Translations under genes and position numbers: made by a program
Shown here: positions 8,801 to 16,645 of the stretch, piece by piece
Layout of the letters: each line of letters begins with the position of its first letter
Position numbering within the stretch: position 1 is the stretch's first letter
Assembly: GCF_019132845.1 (NCBI RefSeq)
Contig: NZ_JAHSPR010000008.1
Span: forward strand, 88,520 to 152,519
DNA length: 64,000 nucleotides
Direction of reading: 5' to 3'
Origin: Advenella alkanexedens
GTDB taxonomy: Bacteria > Pseudomonadota > Gammaproteobacteria > Burkholderiales > Burkholderiaceae_B
Notes under the pieces: generated by a model
What the model was told of the DNA's origin: nothing
What the model saw: the letters and a program-made list of their open reading frames with translations, nothing else
Database searches by the model: none

Positions 8801-9640
8801 ATGCAAAAAAAAATTTTAACCATCAAAAACCTTAATGTGACTTTTTCTACCCCAAAAGGTCCCTTCCACGCTGTCAAGGACATCAATTTCAGCATGGGAG
8901 TGGAAAAAGTCGGTGTTGTGGGAGAATCAGGGTCAGGCAAATCCATTACCAGCAAATCAGTCCTTGGTTTATTAAGAAAACCCACGCGTGTTGAAGCGGA
9001 TGAAATATCATTTCATGACATCGATTTGCGCAATCTGGACAACAAACAATGGCGCAAAATCCGAGGCCGAAAAATATCCATGATCATGCAAGACCCGCAT
9101 TACTCACTTAACCCGATCATGAGCGTGGGCAAACAGATTATGGAGTCTTACCTGACTCATCATAAAGTCAGTAAAGCCGAAGCCAAGGCCAGAACGCTGG
9201 AAATGCTGGAATTGGTCAGAATCAATAACCCCGAACGTGTCTTTGATGCTTATCCACATGAAATCAGTGGTGGCATGGGACAAAGGATCATGATTGCCAT
9301 GATGCTGATACCTCAGCCGGAGTTATTGATTGCCGATGAACCGACCTCTGCCCTGGATGTATCGGTACAGAACCAGATTCTGTCACTCATCAATGAAATG
9401 GTCACCCGGCGAAATATGGGATTGATTTTCATCAGTCACGACCTGAACCTGGTTTCCCGATTTTGCGACCGGGTGCTTATCATGTATCGCGGGCGCATTG
9501 TAGACGAATGCCTGGCTTCTGAATTGCATGCATCAAAACACCCTTATACACAAGGTCTTCTTAACTGCGTACCCAGCCTTGATCATAAGAAGCCACGACT
9601 TGAAGTGCTTAATCGCGAAAAATTGAGGAGTTTTGAATGA
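8801..9640 (+). CDS. ABC importer ATPase, DppD type
   Basis: A 279-residue nucleotide-binding subunit. Walker A is GESGSGKSI (residues 41-49), the signature is ISGGMGQR, Walker B is LLIADEPTSALD and the switch histidine is in FISHDL. The C-terminal HPYTQGLLNCVP segment is the oligopeptide-transporter ATPase extension, although the protein is shorter than the usual 320-340 residues. The signature has Met where most family members have Gln (SGGMGQR versus SGGQ), as is common among DppD-type subunits. It overlaps the next ATPase gene by 4 bp. Confidence 0.92.
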   Translation: MQKKILTIKNLNVTFSTPKGPFHAVKDINFSMGVEKVGVVGESGSGKSITSKSVLGLLRKPTRVEADEISFHDIDLRNLDNKQWRKIRGRKISMIMQDPHYSLNPIMSVGKQIMESYLTHHKVSKAEAKARTLEMLELVRINNPERVFDAYPHEISGGMGQRIMIAMMLIPQPELLIADEPTSALDVSVQNQILSLINEMVTRRNMGLIFISHDLNLVSRFCDRVLIMYRGRIVDECLASELHASKHPYTQGLLNCVPSLDHKKPRLEVLNREKLRSFE

Positions 9641-10398
9641 GTCAGGTAATGATTAATGTGTCAAACCTGAATGTGTCTTTTGGTGCCAATCAGGTATTGC
9701 ATAATATTAATTTCAAGGTTGCTGCCGGTGAATGTTACGGTCTGGTCGGAGAGTCCGGTTCAGGAAAATCCACCATCCTGAAAGCCATTATGGGACTGAA
9801 CAAGCACACGGGAACAATTGAAATTGAAAACACCCCATTAGTCAATCATAAACGTGACAAAGCCTTTTATCGTAAAGTCCAAATGGTATTCCAGGATCCT
9901 TATGGATCCATCCACCCCAAACACTCCATCGACCGGATTTTATCTGAACCGCTATACATTCAAAAATTCACGGATATTGAAGCCAGAGTATGTAAAAGCC
10001 TTGAAGAAGTCGGCCTGAACCGGAGCTTTCGCTACCGTTTTCCTCATCAATTGTCAGGAGGGCAACGCCAGCGTGTTGCTATCGCCCGGGCCTTAATTAC
10101 CGAACCGCAAATTCTGGTCATGGATGAACCAACTTCAGCCCTTGATGTGTCCGTGCAGTCAGAAATATTGAACCTGCTTGACGATTTGCGCAAGGAACGC
10201 AATCTTACTTATATTCTGGTCAGTCATAATCTGGCGGTCATTGCCCATATGTGTGACAAGCTGGCAGTCATGAACCGGGGTGTCATCATAGAAGAAATGA
10301 CGCCCGACGTACTATTTACCAAATCAGCCAAAGCGCCCTATTCAAGGGAATTGATCCAGGCCAGCCATGGTTATGAAGCCGTTGAAAAGGCAGCCTGA
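9637..10398 (+). CDS. ABC importer ATPase, DppF type
   Basis: A 253-residue second nucleotide-binding subunit. Walker A is GESGSGKST (38-46), the signature is LSGGQRQRVAIARAL, Walker B is ILVMDEPTSALD and the H-loop is LVSHNL. It is a short DppF/NikE-like form with little C-terminal extension. It is the last gene of the importer and is followed by a strong terminator, so the transport genes end here. Confidence 0.92.
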   Translation: MSQVMINVSNLNVSFGANQVLHNINFKVAAGECYGLVGESGSGKSTILKAIMGLNKHTGTIEIENTPLVNHKRDKAFYRKVQMVFQDPYGSIHPKHSIDRILSEPLYIQKFTDIEARVCKSLEEVGLNRSFRYRFPHQLSGGQRQRVAIARALITEPQILVMDEPTSALDVSVQSEILNLLDDLRKERNLTYILVSHNLAVIAHMCDKLAVMNRGVIIEEMTPDVLFTKSAKAPYSRELIQASHGYEAVEKAA

Positions 10399-10454
10399 CC
10401 GATAAAACATTATTGATACAAAAAACCCATTGCAAAACACTAAAAACCAGGTTT

Positions 10455-10505
10455 GGCAAACGGTTCTCGAACACATTCAAACCGTTTGCCAATAGCCCTT
10501 TTTTT
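10455..10505 (+). terminator. Rho-independent terminator of the importer operon
   Basis: An 11-bp perfect inverted repeat (GGCAAACGGTT at 10455-10465, AACCGTTTGCC at 10480-10490) is followed by a run of seven T at 10499-10505. It lies about 55 bp after the last ATPase gene. Confidence 0.8.
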
Positions 10506-10533
10506 CTACGACCCCAAAAGCGTGATAGCGCTT

Positions 10534-11310
10534 TCAAGCGGCATGCCGCACTTCACCCACCCGGTTTTCTTCATGATTTAAAAACGCATCGGAAAGTTGC
10601 TGGACACTTTCCTGATCATTCACGATACGCAACAACATATTGGCCACGTATTTCGGACTGATCACCTGCATGAAATGCCCTGAAGGAATAATCAGGGCTT
10701 GCGCAGCAGGACAAAGGCCAGACAGCCTTCTGATTTCGGCGGGTGGACGCAACGCGTCGAACTCGCCCCCGATAAACACCACGTTGCCGGATAATTTAGC
10801 CAGTGCTTCGGATAAATCCAGACCCGCCAGCATTTTATAAATTGCCCCCAAACTTCTTGAATCGGATGCCAGCCAGGCACAACGATAATCATGATATTTC
10901 TGTTTGTCTGTTTGCAGGCTTTCAGGAAAAGCAAGATCAAAAATCGCCTGGCCTTCAGCACGAATGCCTTTCTGGGCAATCTCGCTAGCTTTGAGTACCG
11001 CATTGTCACGTTTTTCTGCGGCAATACCACAAGCCGGAGCAAACGCCACCAAGTGGCTGACCCGCTCGGGATAACGCGCGGCAAAGCCGATCGCAATACC
11101 CGCGCCTACCGCTACCCCTGCAAGCACCACTGGTTGCGCTATACCCAACTTATCCAGCAGCATGGCCAGATCCTGAATATGCTGATCAATGCTGACCTCA
11201 CCAACTATCTTTTCAGACAAGCCAAACCCACGCTGATCATATCGTAATACCTGTGCCGATGCCGGAAAATATGAAACTGTCTGCGTCCAGCTTTCCAGTG
11301 TCCCACCCAT
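10534..11310 (-). pseudogene. Alpha/beta-hydrolase, 5'-truncated
   Basis: The 258 readable codons match the alpha/beta-hydrolase family near 3-oxoadipate enol-lactonases. The reading frame opens at MGGTLESWTQT, preceded directly by a TAA. In the family this GGTLESW segment follows an HG oxyanion motif and about 25-30 N-terminal residues, all missing here. The nucleophile elbow, normally GxSxG, reads GVAVG (in VVLAGVAVGAGIA), so the catalytic Ser is replaced by Ala. A neighbouring cyclase-family gene on the other strand is cut at the same point, suggesting that one deletion removed both 5' ends and promoters. If an alternative promoter exists a shortened protein could still be made, but hydrolase activity is unlikely. 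Confidence 0.65.
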
Positions 11311-11313
11311 TTA

Positions 11314-12333
11314 TCCAATTGGGGCGATTACGGGCCCGATGACCAACTGGGCAGATTAAATTTACTCACTGAAGAAGTCGTCCTGAAAGCGGCAGCCGAA
11401 ATAAAAACCGGCAAAACCTTTTGCCTTTCCCTTCCGCTGGATTATCCGGGTGGCAATATACTTAACCCCCGCCGTACTCCGCCACAACTTCAGCCCACCG
11501 AGCGCGAAGGCCATCCCTACTTCAACTTCCCCATGGCAATGCTGATTCCAGGTGCCCACGACGTGCTTAGCGACGACAAAGTCACCCTTTGCCTGCAATA
11601 CTCTTCACAGTGGGACAGTCTTAGCCATGTCGGTGCCCTTTTTGATGCCGACGGTGACGGTCACGCCGAACGGGTTTATTACAACGGCTTCAAGCCCAAC
11701 CAGGATATCCAGGGACCTGCCGATTACGATGAAAGAAACAACTTTGCCCAAAGTGATACCGGCCTGAAACACTCTTCAGCCAAGGCGCTGGACATTGCCA
11801 ACTTTGCCGTCAAAGGCATTCAGGGCCGGGGCGTTATGGTCGATTTGGCGGCCCATTATGGCCGTGAACCCAAAATCATTGGCTACGATGATTTAATGCG
11901 TGTCATGGAAAAAGACAAGGTAGTCGTAGAGCAAGGCGATATTCTTGTGCTGCACACGGAATTTGCCCAATACCTGCTGGAAGCCGGTAAAAACCCTGAT
12001 CCGCATACCGTACATAATATCTGCACGACCCTGAATGGCCAGGACGAAAAACTGCTTCAATGGATCAGTGATTCTGGCATTGCCGCGATTGCCGCAGACA
12101 ATTATGGGGTTGAATACCCGGGGGGCTCTTTAACCGACCGGTGCTGCGCCCTGCTGCCATTGCATCATCACTGCATTTTCAAGCTGGGCATGCCTTTGGC
12201 GGAGCTATGGTATCTAAGCGACCTGGCCAAATGGCTGCGGGAAAACAAGCGTTCACGTTTTATGCTAACCGCGCCCCCTTTACGATTGCCCGGCGCAGTC
12301 GGCTCACCCGTTACCCCCATTGCCACGGTTTAA
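11314..12333 (+). pseudogene. Cyclase-family (putative cyclase, kynurenine formamidase-like) gene lacking its start
   Basis: From SNWGDYGPDDQLGRLNLLT (starting at 11314) the frame matches a well-conserved family of cyclase/amidohydrolase-like proteins right through to its natural C-terminus (APPLRLPGAVGSPVTP). The metal-site region reads QYSSQWDSLSHVG near the family's HxGTHxDxPxH position, a variation usual in this subgroup. No ATG, GTG or TTG is available in frame between the stop at 11272-11274 and the ATG at 11533, which lies deep inside the conserved region. The usual first 12-17 residues are absent, and the sequence changes at once into the reverse strand of the truncated hydrolase. I read this as a 5'-deleted gene. 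Confidence 0.6.
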
Positions 12334-12372
12334 CCAGCGCAGACAGGTAATGATATTTTTTATTGATTGACT

Positions 12373-12418
12373 CCCGTCCAGGTGAACTGCTCATTGTCAG
12401 ACTATTCACCTGGACGGG
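12373..12418. terminator. Long hairpin between convergent genes
   Basis: A 14-bp perfect inverted repeat (left arm 12373-12386, right arm 12405-12418, 18-nt loop; core CCCGTCCAGGTGAA) lies between the cyclase remnant and the convergent IclR gene. There is no strong T-run on either side, so the terminator role is only probable. Confidence 0.45.
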
Positions 12419-12449
12419 TCTGCGTGCACTACGCCATACTTTACATACT

Positions 12450-13214
12450 TTAATTACCAACCCCCAGCACCATGCTGATTTTCCTGGCGGCATCTCTTAA
12501 CACTGGAAGAAACTGGTTTTCCATTTGCTCAAGTGACGTTCTGGCAGCCAGGGTAGCCACATTAATGGCGGCAATCACTTTCTGCTCCCTGTCCAGAATT
12601 GGTACAGAAATGGAGCGCACACCAATTTCCAGCCCGCCATCATTAATGGCATAGCCGTCTTTACGAATCTGGGTAATCAGGCGCTTTAGCTTGCGTTTAT
12701 CGGTGATGGAGTTTTTGGTGAATTTGGTCAAGTGGCATTTTTCAAGCCAGCGCTCAAACTCATCTTCACTTAACCCCGCCAATAACACCAATCCCATTGA
12801 GGTGGTATGAACCGGCAAACGAGTCCCCACTTCAATGCTGTTGGAATAAACACTTTGTTTTTCCACCCGGGCAACATAGACAATCTCATCGCCATCCAGT
12901 ACGGCCATGGAGGAGGACTCATTGAGCGTATCGGTGACTTTCTGGATAATAGCGTTAGCGGCTTCCCCCAGACCAAAGGTTGACAGGTAGTCACTGCTGA
13001 ATTTTAGTACCTTTGGTGTGAGCCAGAAAAGCTTGCCATCCGTGGCCACAAAACCCAACGTGCACAATGTAAGCAAAAACCTTCGTGCCGTACCCCGGGT
13101 AAGGTCTGTTCTGGCTGCAACCTGGGTCAGGGTCATTTTCTGGTGACCCTTTTCGAAACAGCCCAGTACGTTTAATCCCCGTGCCAGTGAATTAACAAAG
13201 TCCGGCTCACTCAT
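12450..13214 (-). CDS. IclR-family regulator, PcaR/PobR-like
   Basis: A 254-residue IclR regulator. The N-terminal segment FVNSLARGLNVLGCFEKGHQ and the HTH region LTQVAARTDLTRGTARRFLLTL are typical of the PcaR/PcaU/PobR subgroup that controls aromatic-acid catabolism, and the effector domain spans about residues 75-245. I use the ATG at 13214; a TTG four codons upstream is possible. Next to it are truncated hydrolase and cyclase genes, so the regulator may have lost its original targets. It shares no obvious operator with the first IclR cluster. Confidence 0.88.
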   Translation of the reverse strand: MSEPDFVNSLARGLNVLGCFEKGHQKMTLTQVAARTDLTRGTARRFLLTLCTLGFVATDGKLFWLTPKVLKFSSDYLSTFGLGEAANAIIQKVTDTLNESSSMAVLDGDEIVYVARVEKQSVYSNSIEVGTRLPVHTTSMGLVLLAGLSEDEFERWLEKCHLTKFTKNSITDKRKLKRLITQIRKDGYAINDGGLEIGVRSISVPILDREQKVIAAINVATLAARTSLEQMENQFLPVLRDAARKISMVLGVGN

Positions 13215-13226
13215 TTGAAATACCAA

Positions 13227-13491
13227 TCCTGAAAAATTATATAAAGTGCTGTCCCGATTATTTGCACAGAGACAATTTTTTGAAGCACACTACAGAAAAA
13301 TAACGCAAGCGTGAATTATAGGAAATTTGCAACCACTTGTATCAAAAATGACACCCTCCTGCACAATATAACCACCACGGGTAGTGTTTTTACAGCATTA
13401 AGACCACAATACTAATTGCCCGGCCATTTTGTCCGAATAACAAACATTTGTTCGTATTATAAAAAATATCGCAGCAATGTCAATATAAAAA
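13227..13491. other. AT-rich intergenic region upstream of the second IclR gene
   Basis: With the adjoining hairpin this gap is about 300 bp. It is AT-rich, has no open frame that looks coding, and must hold the IclR promoter. No confident promoter hexamers were picked out. Confidence 0.4.
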
Positions 13492-13511
13492 AGGGGTGGT
13501 AACCCACCCCT
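13486..13511 (-). terminator. Rho-independent terminator of the macrodomain gene
   Basis: An 8-bp stem (AGGGGTGG at 13492-13499 with CCACCCCT at 13504-13511) is followed, read on the minus strand, by a run of T (AAAAA on the plus strand just left of the stem). It begins about 20 bp after the macrodomain stop codon. Confidence 0.8.
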
Positions 13512-13530
13512 CTTTCACCAGCACTGAACT

Positions 13531-14034
13531 TTACAGGCCTTCTTGCGCCGCTTCACCCTGACGATAGGTTTCGTACACAATCACCGGGATCTTCAGGTCA
13601 GCCAGGTGTTTTTCCACCAATGGCTTGACCTCAGACCACTCCAAACCACCCACACCAGTGGCCAGACGTGGGATTGCCAGGCTTTCAATTCCTTCGGACT
13701 CTACAAAACGCGCCAATTCTTTCAGGGCACGGCTTACGTTTTCCGTATTTGCCTTGCCTGGACGCGCTGCAGGACCTTCTCCCAGCATGTCCTGTGTCAA
13801 CAGATTGACAATACGACGAACGCTGCCATCTTCATTAACACCTCCCCATGCCCATATTTCTCCGGGTTTGAGCGGGTGCACATGCGTCGACTGGCGGTAG
13901 TCGCGAACCAGTGATGGCCAGCGTTCGCGCAGACTGCGAGCCAGACCGGTATCAAAATGCTCCTGTGGCGCGATGCCATGAGCGATTAACTGTGCCTTGC
14001 TTAACAGGATGTCACCTTCAACTTCACGGATCAT
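13531..14034 (-). CDS. Macrodomain (ADP-ribose-binding) protein
   Basis: A 167-residue stand-alone macrodomain. The first strand leads into EGDILLSKAQLIAHGIA, which resembles the GDIL...I.H..A pattern of ALC1/TARG1-like macrodomains, and the glycine-rich ribose-phosphate loop is RLATGVGGLEW. Such proteins bind ADP-ribose or remove it from proteins or nucleic acids. The gene stands alone, with a terminator after it and a 600-bp non-coding stretch before it. No DarT-type ADP-ribosyltransferase is adjacent, so a toxin-antitoxin role is not supported. Confidence 0.85.
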   Translation of the reverse strand: MIREVEGDILLSKAQLIAHGIAPQEHFDTGLARSLRERWPSLVRDYRQSTHVHPLKPGEIWAWGGVNEDGSVRRIVNLLTQDMLGEGPAARPGKANTENVSRALKELARFVESEGIESLAIPRLATGVGGLEWSEVKPLVEKHLADLKIPVIVYETYRQGEAAQEGL

Positions 14035-14634
14035 AGATAGTTCCTTTTTTACTTCAGGTTATGGGGCTGGAGCCTTGACCAACCCTTCACTATCAGTGTA
14101 CGGAGCAAGTTGTTTTTTATCAATGACGAAAATCAATGAGCCTGCTGAATAAAATTGGTGTTTTTCAGCTTGGTGAAGATGATGATTTTGCCAGATTTAC
14201 TGTACCGGGTTCCTGAATCCGGTTTTATCGGAAAATGTGTATTCTATCGGGAAGTATATATATTCCGCCAGCAGTGCTGTCCGGACCGGGCGAGAGAAAA
14301 ACACCGGCAGTGACCGGTTTATTAAGCGGGCTTTCGCCGCTTCAGCGGGATTGAGGCGATCTCAATCTACCGTTCAACAAACAGGCATAACGATCATTCT
14401 ATGTGACCTGTTACCCTGAGACTGCACATTTTTACCAAATGGCCAACAGCAGCGCGCCCTGCGCAGCTTTGCCGGCTCCTGTCGGTATGTGTATAACCAG
14501 GCATTGCACTTGCAGCAGGAACCCACCGAGGCGAGTTAGCCCCTGTGGGCTAAACACGGCAGGAATCGCCTTCCCTGGCACCTTGGGGCCGAGCGTTAGC
14601 GAGAGGAATGGGAGGATGTCAAAAATAAGTCGCT
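14035..14634. other. 600-bp region without a recognisable gene
   Basis: No convincing coding frame is seen. It contains several short hairpins, for example ACCGG-CAGTGA-CCGGT near 14302-14318, AAGCGG...CCGCTT near 14324-14343, and TTAGCCC-CTGT-GGGCTAA near 14536-14553. It also has a GC-rich patch at 14500-14620 with the repeated words GGCGAGTTAGC and GAGCGTTAGCGAG. It could be a decayed mobile element or a structured RNA, but I recognise neither. Confidence 0.35.
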
Positions 14635-14862
14635 TTACAGCCAGTAACCGCCAACATGCTGGCTGGACTCTTCAACTTCGGCAATGTTTTCTTTGGTGTC
14701 TTCAAACATTTCAACAAAAAAACGAACCGCTGAATAAACAGAAACAGCCACCGCGGCAAAGGGGGCAACGATACTTTCCAATCTAACCTCACGGGCTTCC
14801 TGTTTCATCAACTCACGTTTCACTTCATCTGACAATACAATTTGATTACTGTAATTTCGCAT
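14635..14862 (-). CDS. Small single-span membrane protein of unknown function
   Basis: A 75-residue protein. I choose the ATG at 14862 because AAAGGGAG stands 7 nt before it; a start six codons upstream would place this Shine-Dalgarno inside the gene. Residues 1-27 are charged (IVLSDEVKRELMKQEAREVR), residues about 31-49 form a hydrophobic segment (SIVAPFAAVAVSVYSAVRFF), and the tail is acidic. I do not recognise the family. A near-consensus promoter with an internal palindrome lies upstream, supporting the idea that the gene is real and regulated. Confidence 0.6.
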   Translation of the reverse strand: MRNYSNQIVLSDEVKRELMKQEAREVRLESIVAPFAAVAVSVYSAVRFFVEMFEDTKENIAEVEESSQHVGGYWL

Positions 14863-14898
14863 CACAAACTCCCTTTTCATATTATGGAATATATGTAC

Positions 14899-14927
14899 AT
14901 TATAGGGTAAACCCTAGAAAATTACAA
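14899..14927 (-). promoter_or_regulatory. Near-consensus sigma-70 promoter with palindrome in the spacer
   Basis: On the minus strand TTGTAA (14922-14927) and TATAAT (14899-14904) are separated by exactly 17 bp. An inverted repeat TAGGGT-AA-ACCCTA (14903-14916) overlaps the -10 box and spacer, a typical repressor position. It drives the small membrane protein gene. Confidence 0.65.
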
Positions 14928-15118
14928 GCAAACCCTTATAAACAATTGAATTATCTATATATTTTATGATGATAAAACCACGAATTTATTATTCACCTGA
15001 ACTTTTAATCGTGCGATCATATTGTTTTTTTTGCAACATCATGTTTTTTAGAAGCCTAAAAAGCGAAATTGCAAGCAACAAGACACACAAGTAACAATTT
15101 TGAAAGCCTTGCAATACC

Positions 15119-15606
15119 TCACTCATTCCCCACGTTCACCGCAACCGCACCAAGGACGCTCACCAGTACCTGCGGATCAATTTCCACCAAATAACCCCGT
15201 CTTCCACCATTAATATAAATAAGCGGCAAATCAAGAATACTGGCTTCCACCCACACGGGCATTTGCTTGCGGGTACCAAAGGGTGAGGTGCCCCCCACCT
15301 GATACCCCGAATGCCGCGAAGCTACATCAGGCCGGCAGGGTTGCATTTTTTTGGTCCCGATTTGCCGCGCCAGGTTTTTGAGCGAGACTTCACGGTCCCC
15401 ATGCATCAGCACAATATGCGGTTTAGCCTGCTCATCTTCCATAATCAGGGTTTTGATGACGGCATGCTCTGCCACCTTCAATTGCCGGGCCGACTCAGCC
15501 GTGCCACCATGATCCACATACTCATAAACATGCCCAATGTGGGGAATCTTGTTTTTTTCAGGAACTGGGTTGCCGGTGTTTCAGATACGTGTTTTGCTTT
15601 AGCCAT
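15119..15606 (-). pseudogene. ybaK: YbaK/EbsC-type Cys-tRNA(Pro) deacylase with an apparent frameshift
   Basis: From codon MDHGGTAESARQL (15517) to the stop the frame matches YbaK/EbsC, the editing enzyme that hydrolyses Cys-tRNA(Pro); GTSPFGTRK and FVEASIL-like segments (here VWVEASILDLPLIYINGG) are present. The N-terminal 30 residues lie in another frame starting at the ATG at 15606 (MAKAKHVSETPATQFLKK). The two join if one A is added to a run of seven A on the minus strand (15552-15558), giving KKNKIPHIGHVYEYVDHGG. The true start sits 6 bp after the xerD stop, as expected for a coupled gene. This may be a sequencing error, a real inactivating mutation, or slippage on the A-run. Confidence 0.75.
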
Positions 15607-15612
15607 AATTAA

Positions 15613-16506
15613 TCAAGCTCTTGGGTGATGTTGTGCATGCAGGGCTTTAAGCCGTTCTCGGGCTACATGCGTGTAAATTTGGGTGGTGGAAATATCGGAA
15701 TGCCCCAGCAACAGCTGCACCACCCGCAAGTCGGCCCCATGATTCAACAGGTGCGTGGCAAATGCATGACGTAATACATGGGGGGACAGCGGGGCATTGA
15801 TATCCGCCAGCAGGGCATATTTTTTAATTAATTGCCAAAACGCCTGACGGCTCATGGCACTACCCCGTCGGGTTACAAACAGGTCATCGGATGGCCGATT
15901 ACCCAATAACAGGCTGCGGCTGTTTTTCAGGTAGGCCTCCAACCAATGCACGGCTTCCGCGCCCAGCGGCACCAGACGGTCTTTGCCTCCCTTACCCATT
16001 TCCACCCGCACGATGCCCTCATTCAGGCTTAAATGCAGTACTTTAAGCGTAACCAGCTCTGTCACCCTCAACCCGGTCGCATAAAGCGTTTCCAGCATGG
16101 CCCTGTCACGCAGGCCACCCGGGGTTTCAATATCGGGGGATTCCAGCAATTCCATCACCTGACTCTCCGTCAGGGTTTTGGGGGTACGCGGGGGCTGTTT
16201 GGCAGATTGCAGTTCCAGGCATGGGTCTTTTTGTATCAAGCCCGCATCAAGGGCCCAGGCAAAATACCGTTTAAGCGAGGCCAGACGCCGATTGGCCGTA
16301 CTTGCCTTGCTGCTGTCATGTTTGCTGCCAAACCAGTCCTGAATATCATTGCTACCGGCATCGATTAATGATTTGGCGGGACCCTGCTTACCCAGAAAAT
16401 CCGCAAATCCGTTCAGGTCCTGCCGGTAAGCCGCCAGGGTATTGTCCGACAGCCCGTCTTCCAGCCATATTGAATCGATAAATGCATCTATGTCAGCCTG
16501 TTTCAT
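15613..16506 (-). CDS. xerD: Site-specific tyrosine recombinase XerD
   Basis: A 297-residue tyrosine recombinase that, with XerC, resolves chromosome dimers at dif. The N-terminal SAM-like core-binding domain covers about residues 1-90 and the catalytic domain 110-290. The active-site residues are all visible: Arg147 (ATGLRVTEL), Lys172 (GKGGK), His243 and Arg246 (HVLRH), His269 (LLGHSDISTTQ) and Tyr278 (IYTHV). Length and C-terminus match XerD rather than phage integrases. It is followed directly by ybaK in the same direction. Confidence 0.92.
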   Translation of the reverse strand: MKQADIDAFIDSIWLEDGLSDNTLAAYRQDLNGFADFLGKQGPAKSLIDAGSNDIQDWFGSKHDSSKASTANRRLASLKRYFAWALDAGLIQKDPCLELQSAKQPPRTPKTLTESQVMELLESPDIETPGGLRDRAMLETLYATGLRVTELVTLKVLHLSLNEGIVRVEMGKGGKDRLVPLGAEAVHWLEAYLKNSRSLLLGNRPSDDLFVTRRGSAMSRQAFWQLIKKYALLADINAPLSPHVLRHAFATHLLNHGADLRVVQLLLGHSDISTTQIYTHVARERLKALHAQHHPRA

Positions 16507-16645
16507 GTTTTATTCATACAGCCTTTAGGATTATTGAACATACCTGTTTGCAATGCAAAAGGCGTTACCCGCCTATTTTGTTCTATGATAGGCAGTTGCG
16601 CCCACTGGCACAGAACCCTTAACCTTTTTTATTGAAGTGTAGTAT

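Noticed and set aside
13531..14034. Macrodomain protein as the antitoxin of a DarTG-type system
   Set aside because: The gene stands alone with a terminator; no DarT-like toxin gene is adjacent.
14237..14786. Short plus-strand frames in the 14-kb gap
   Set aside because: Low-quality composition, no Shine-Dalgarno, and one overlaps the better-supported small membrane protein on the other strand.
15613..16506. Tyrosine recombinase as an integrase of a mobile element
   Set aside because: Length, motifs and tight coupling to ybaK fit XerD; no attachment-site repeats or phage genes are nearby.
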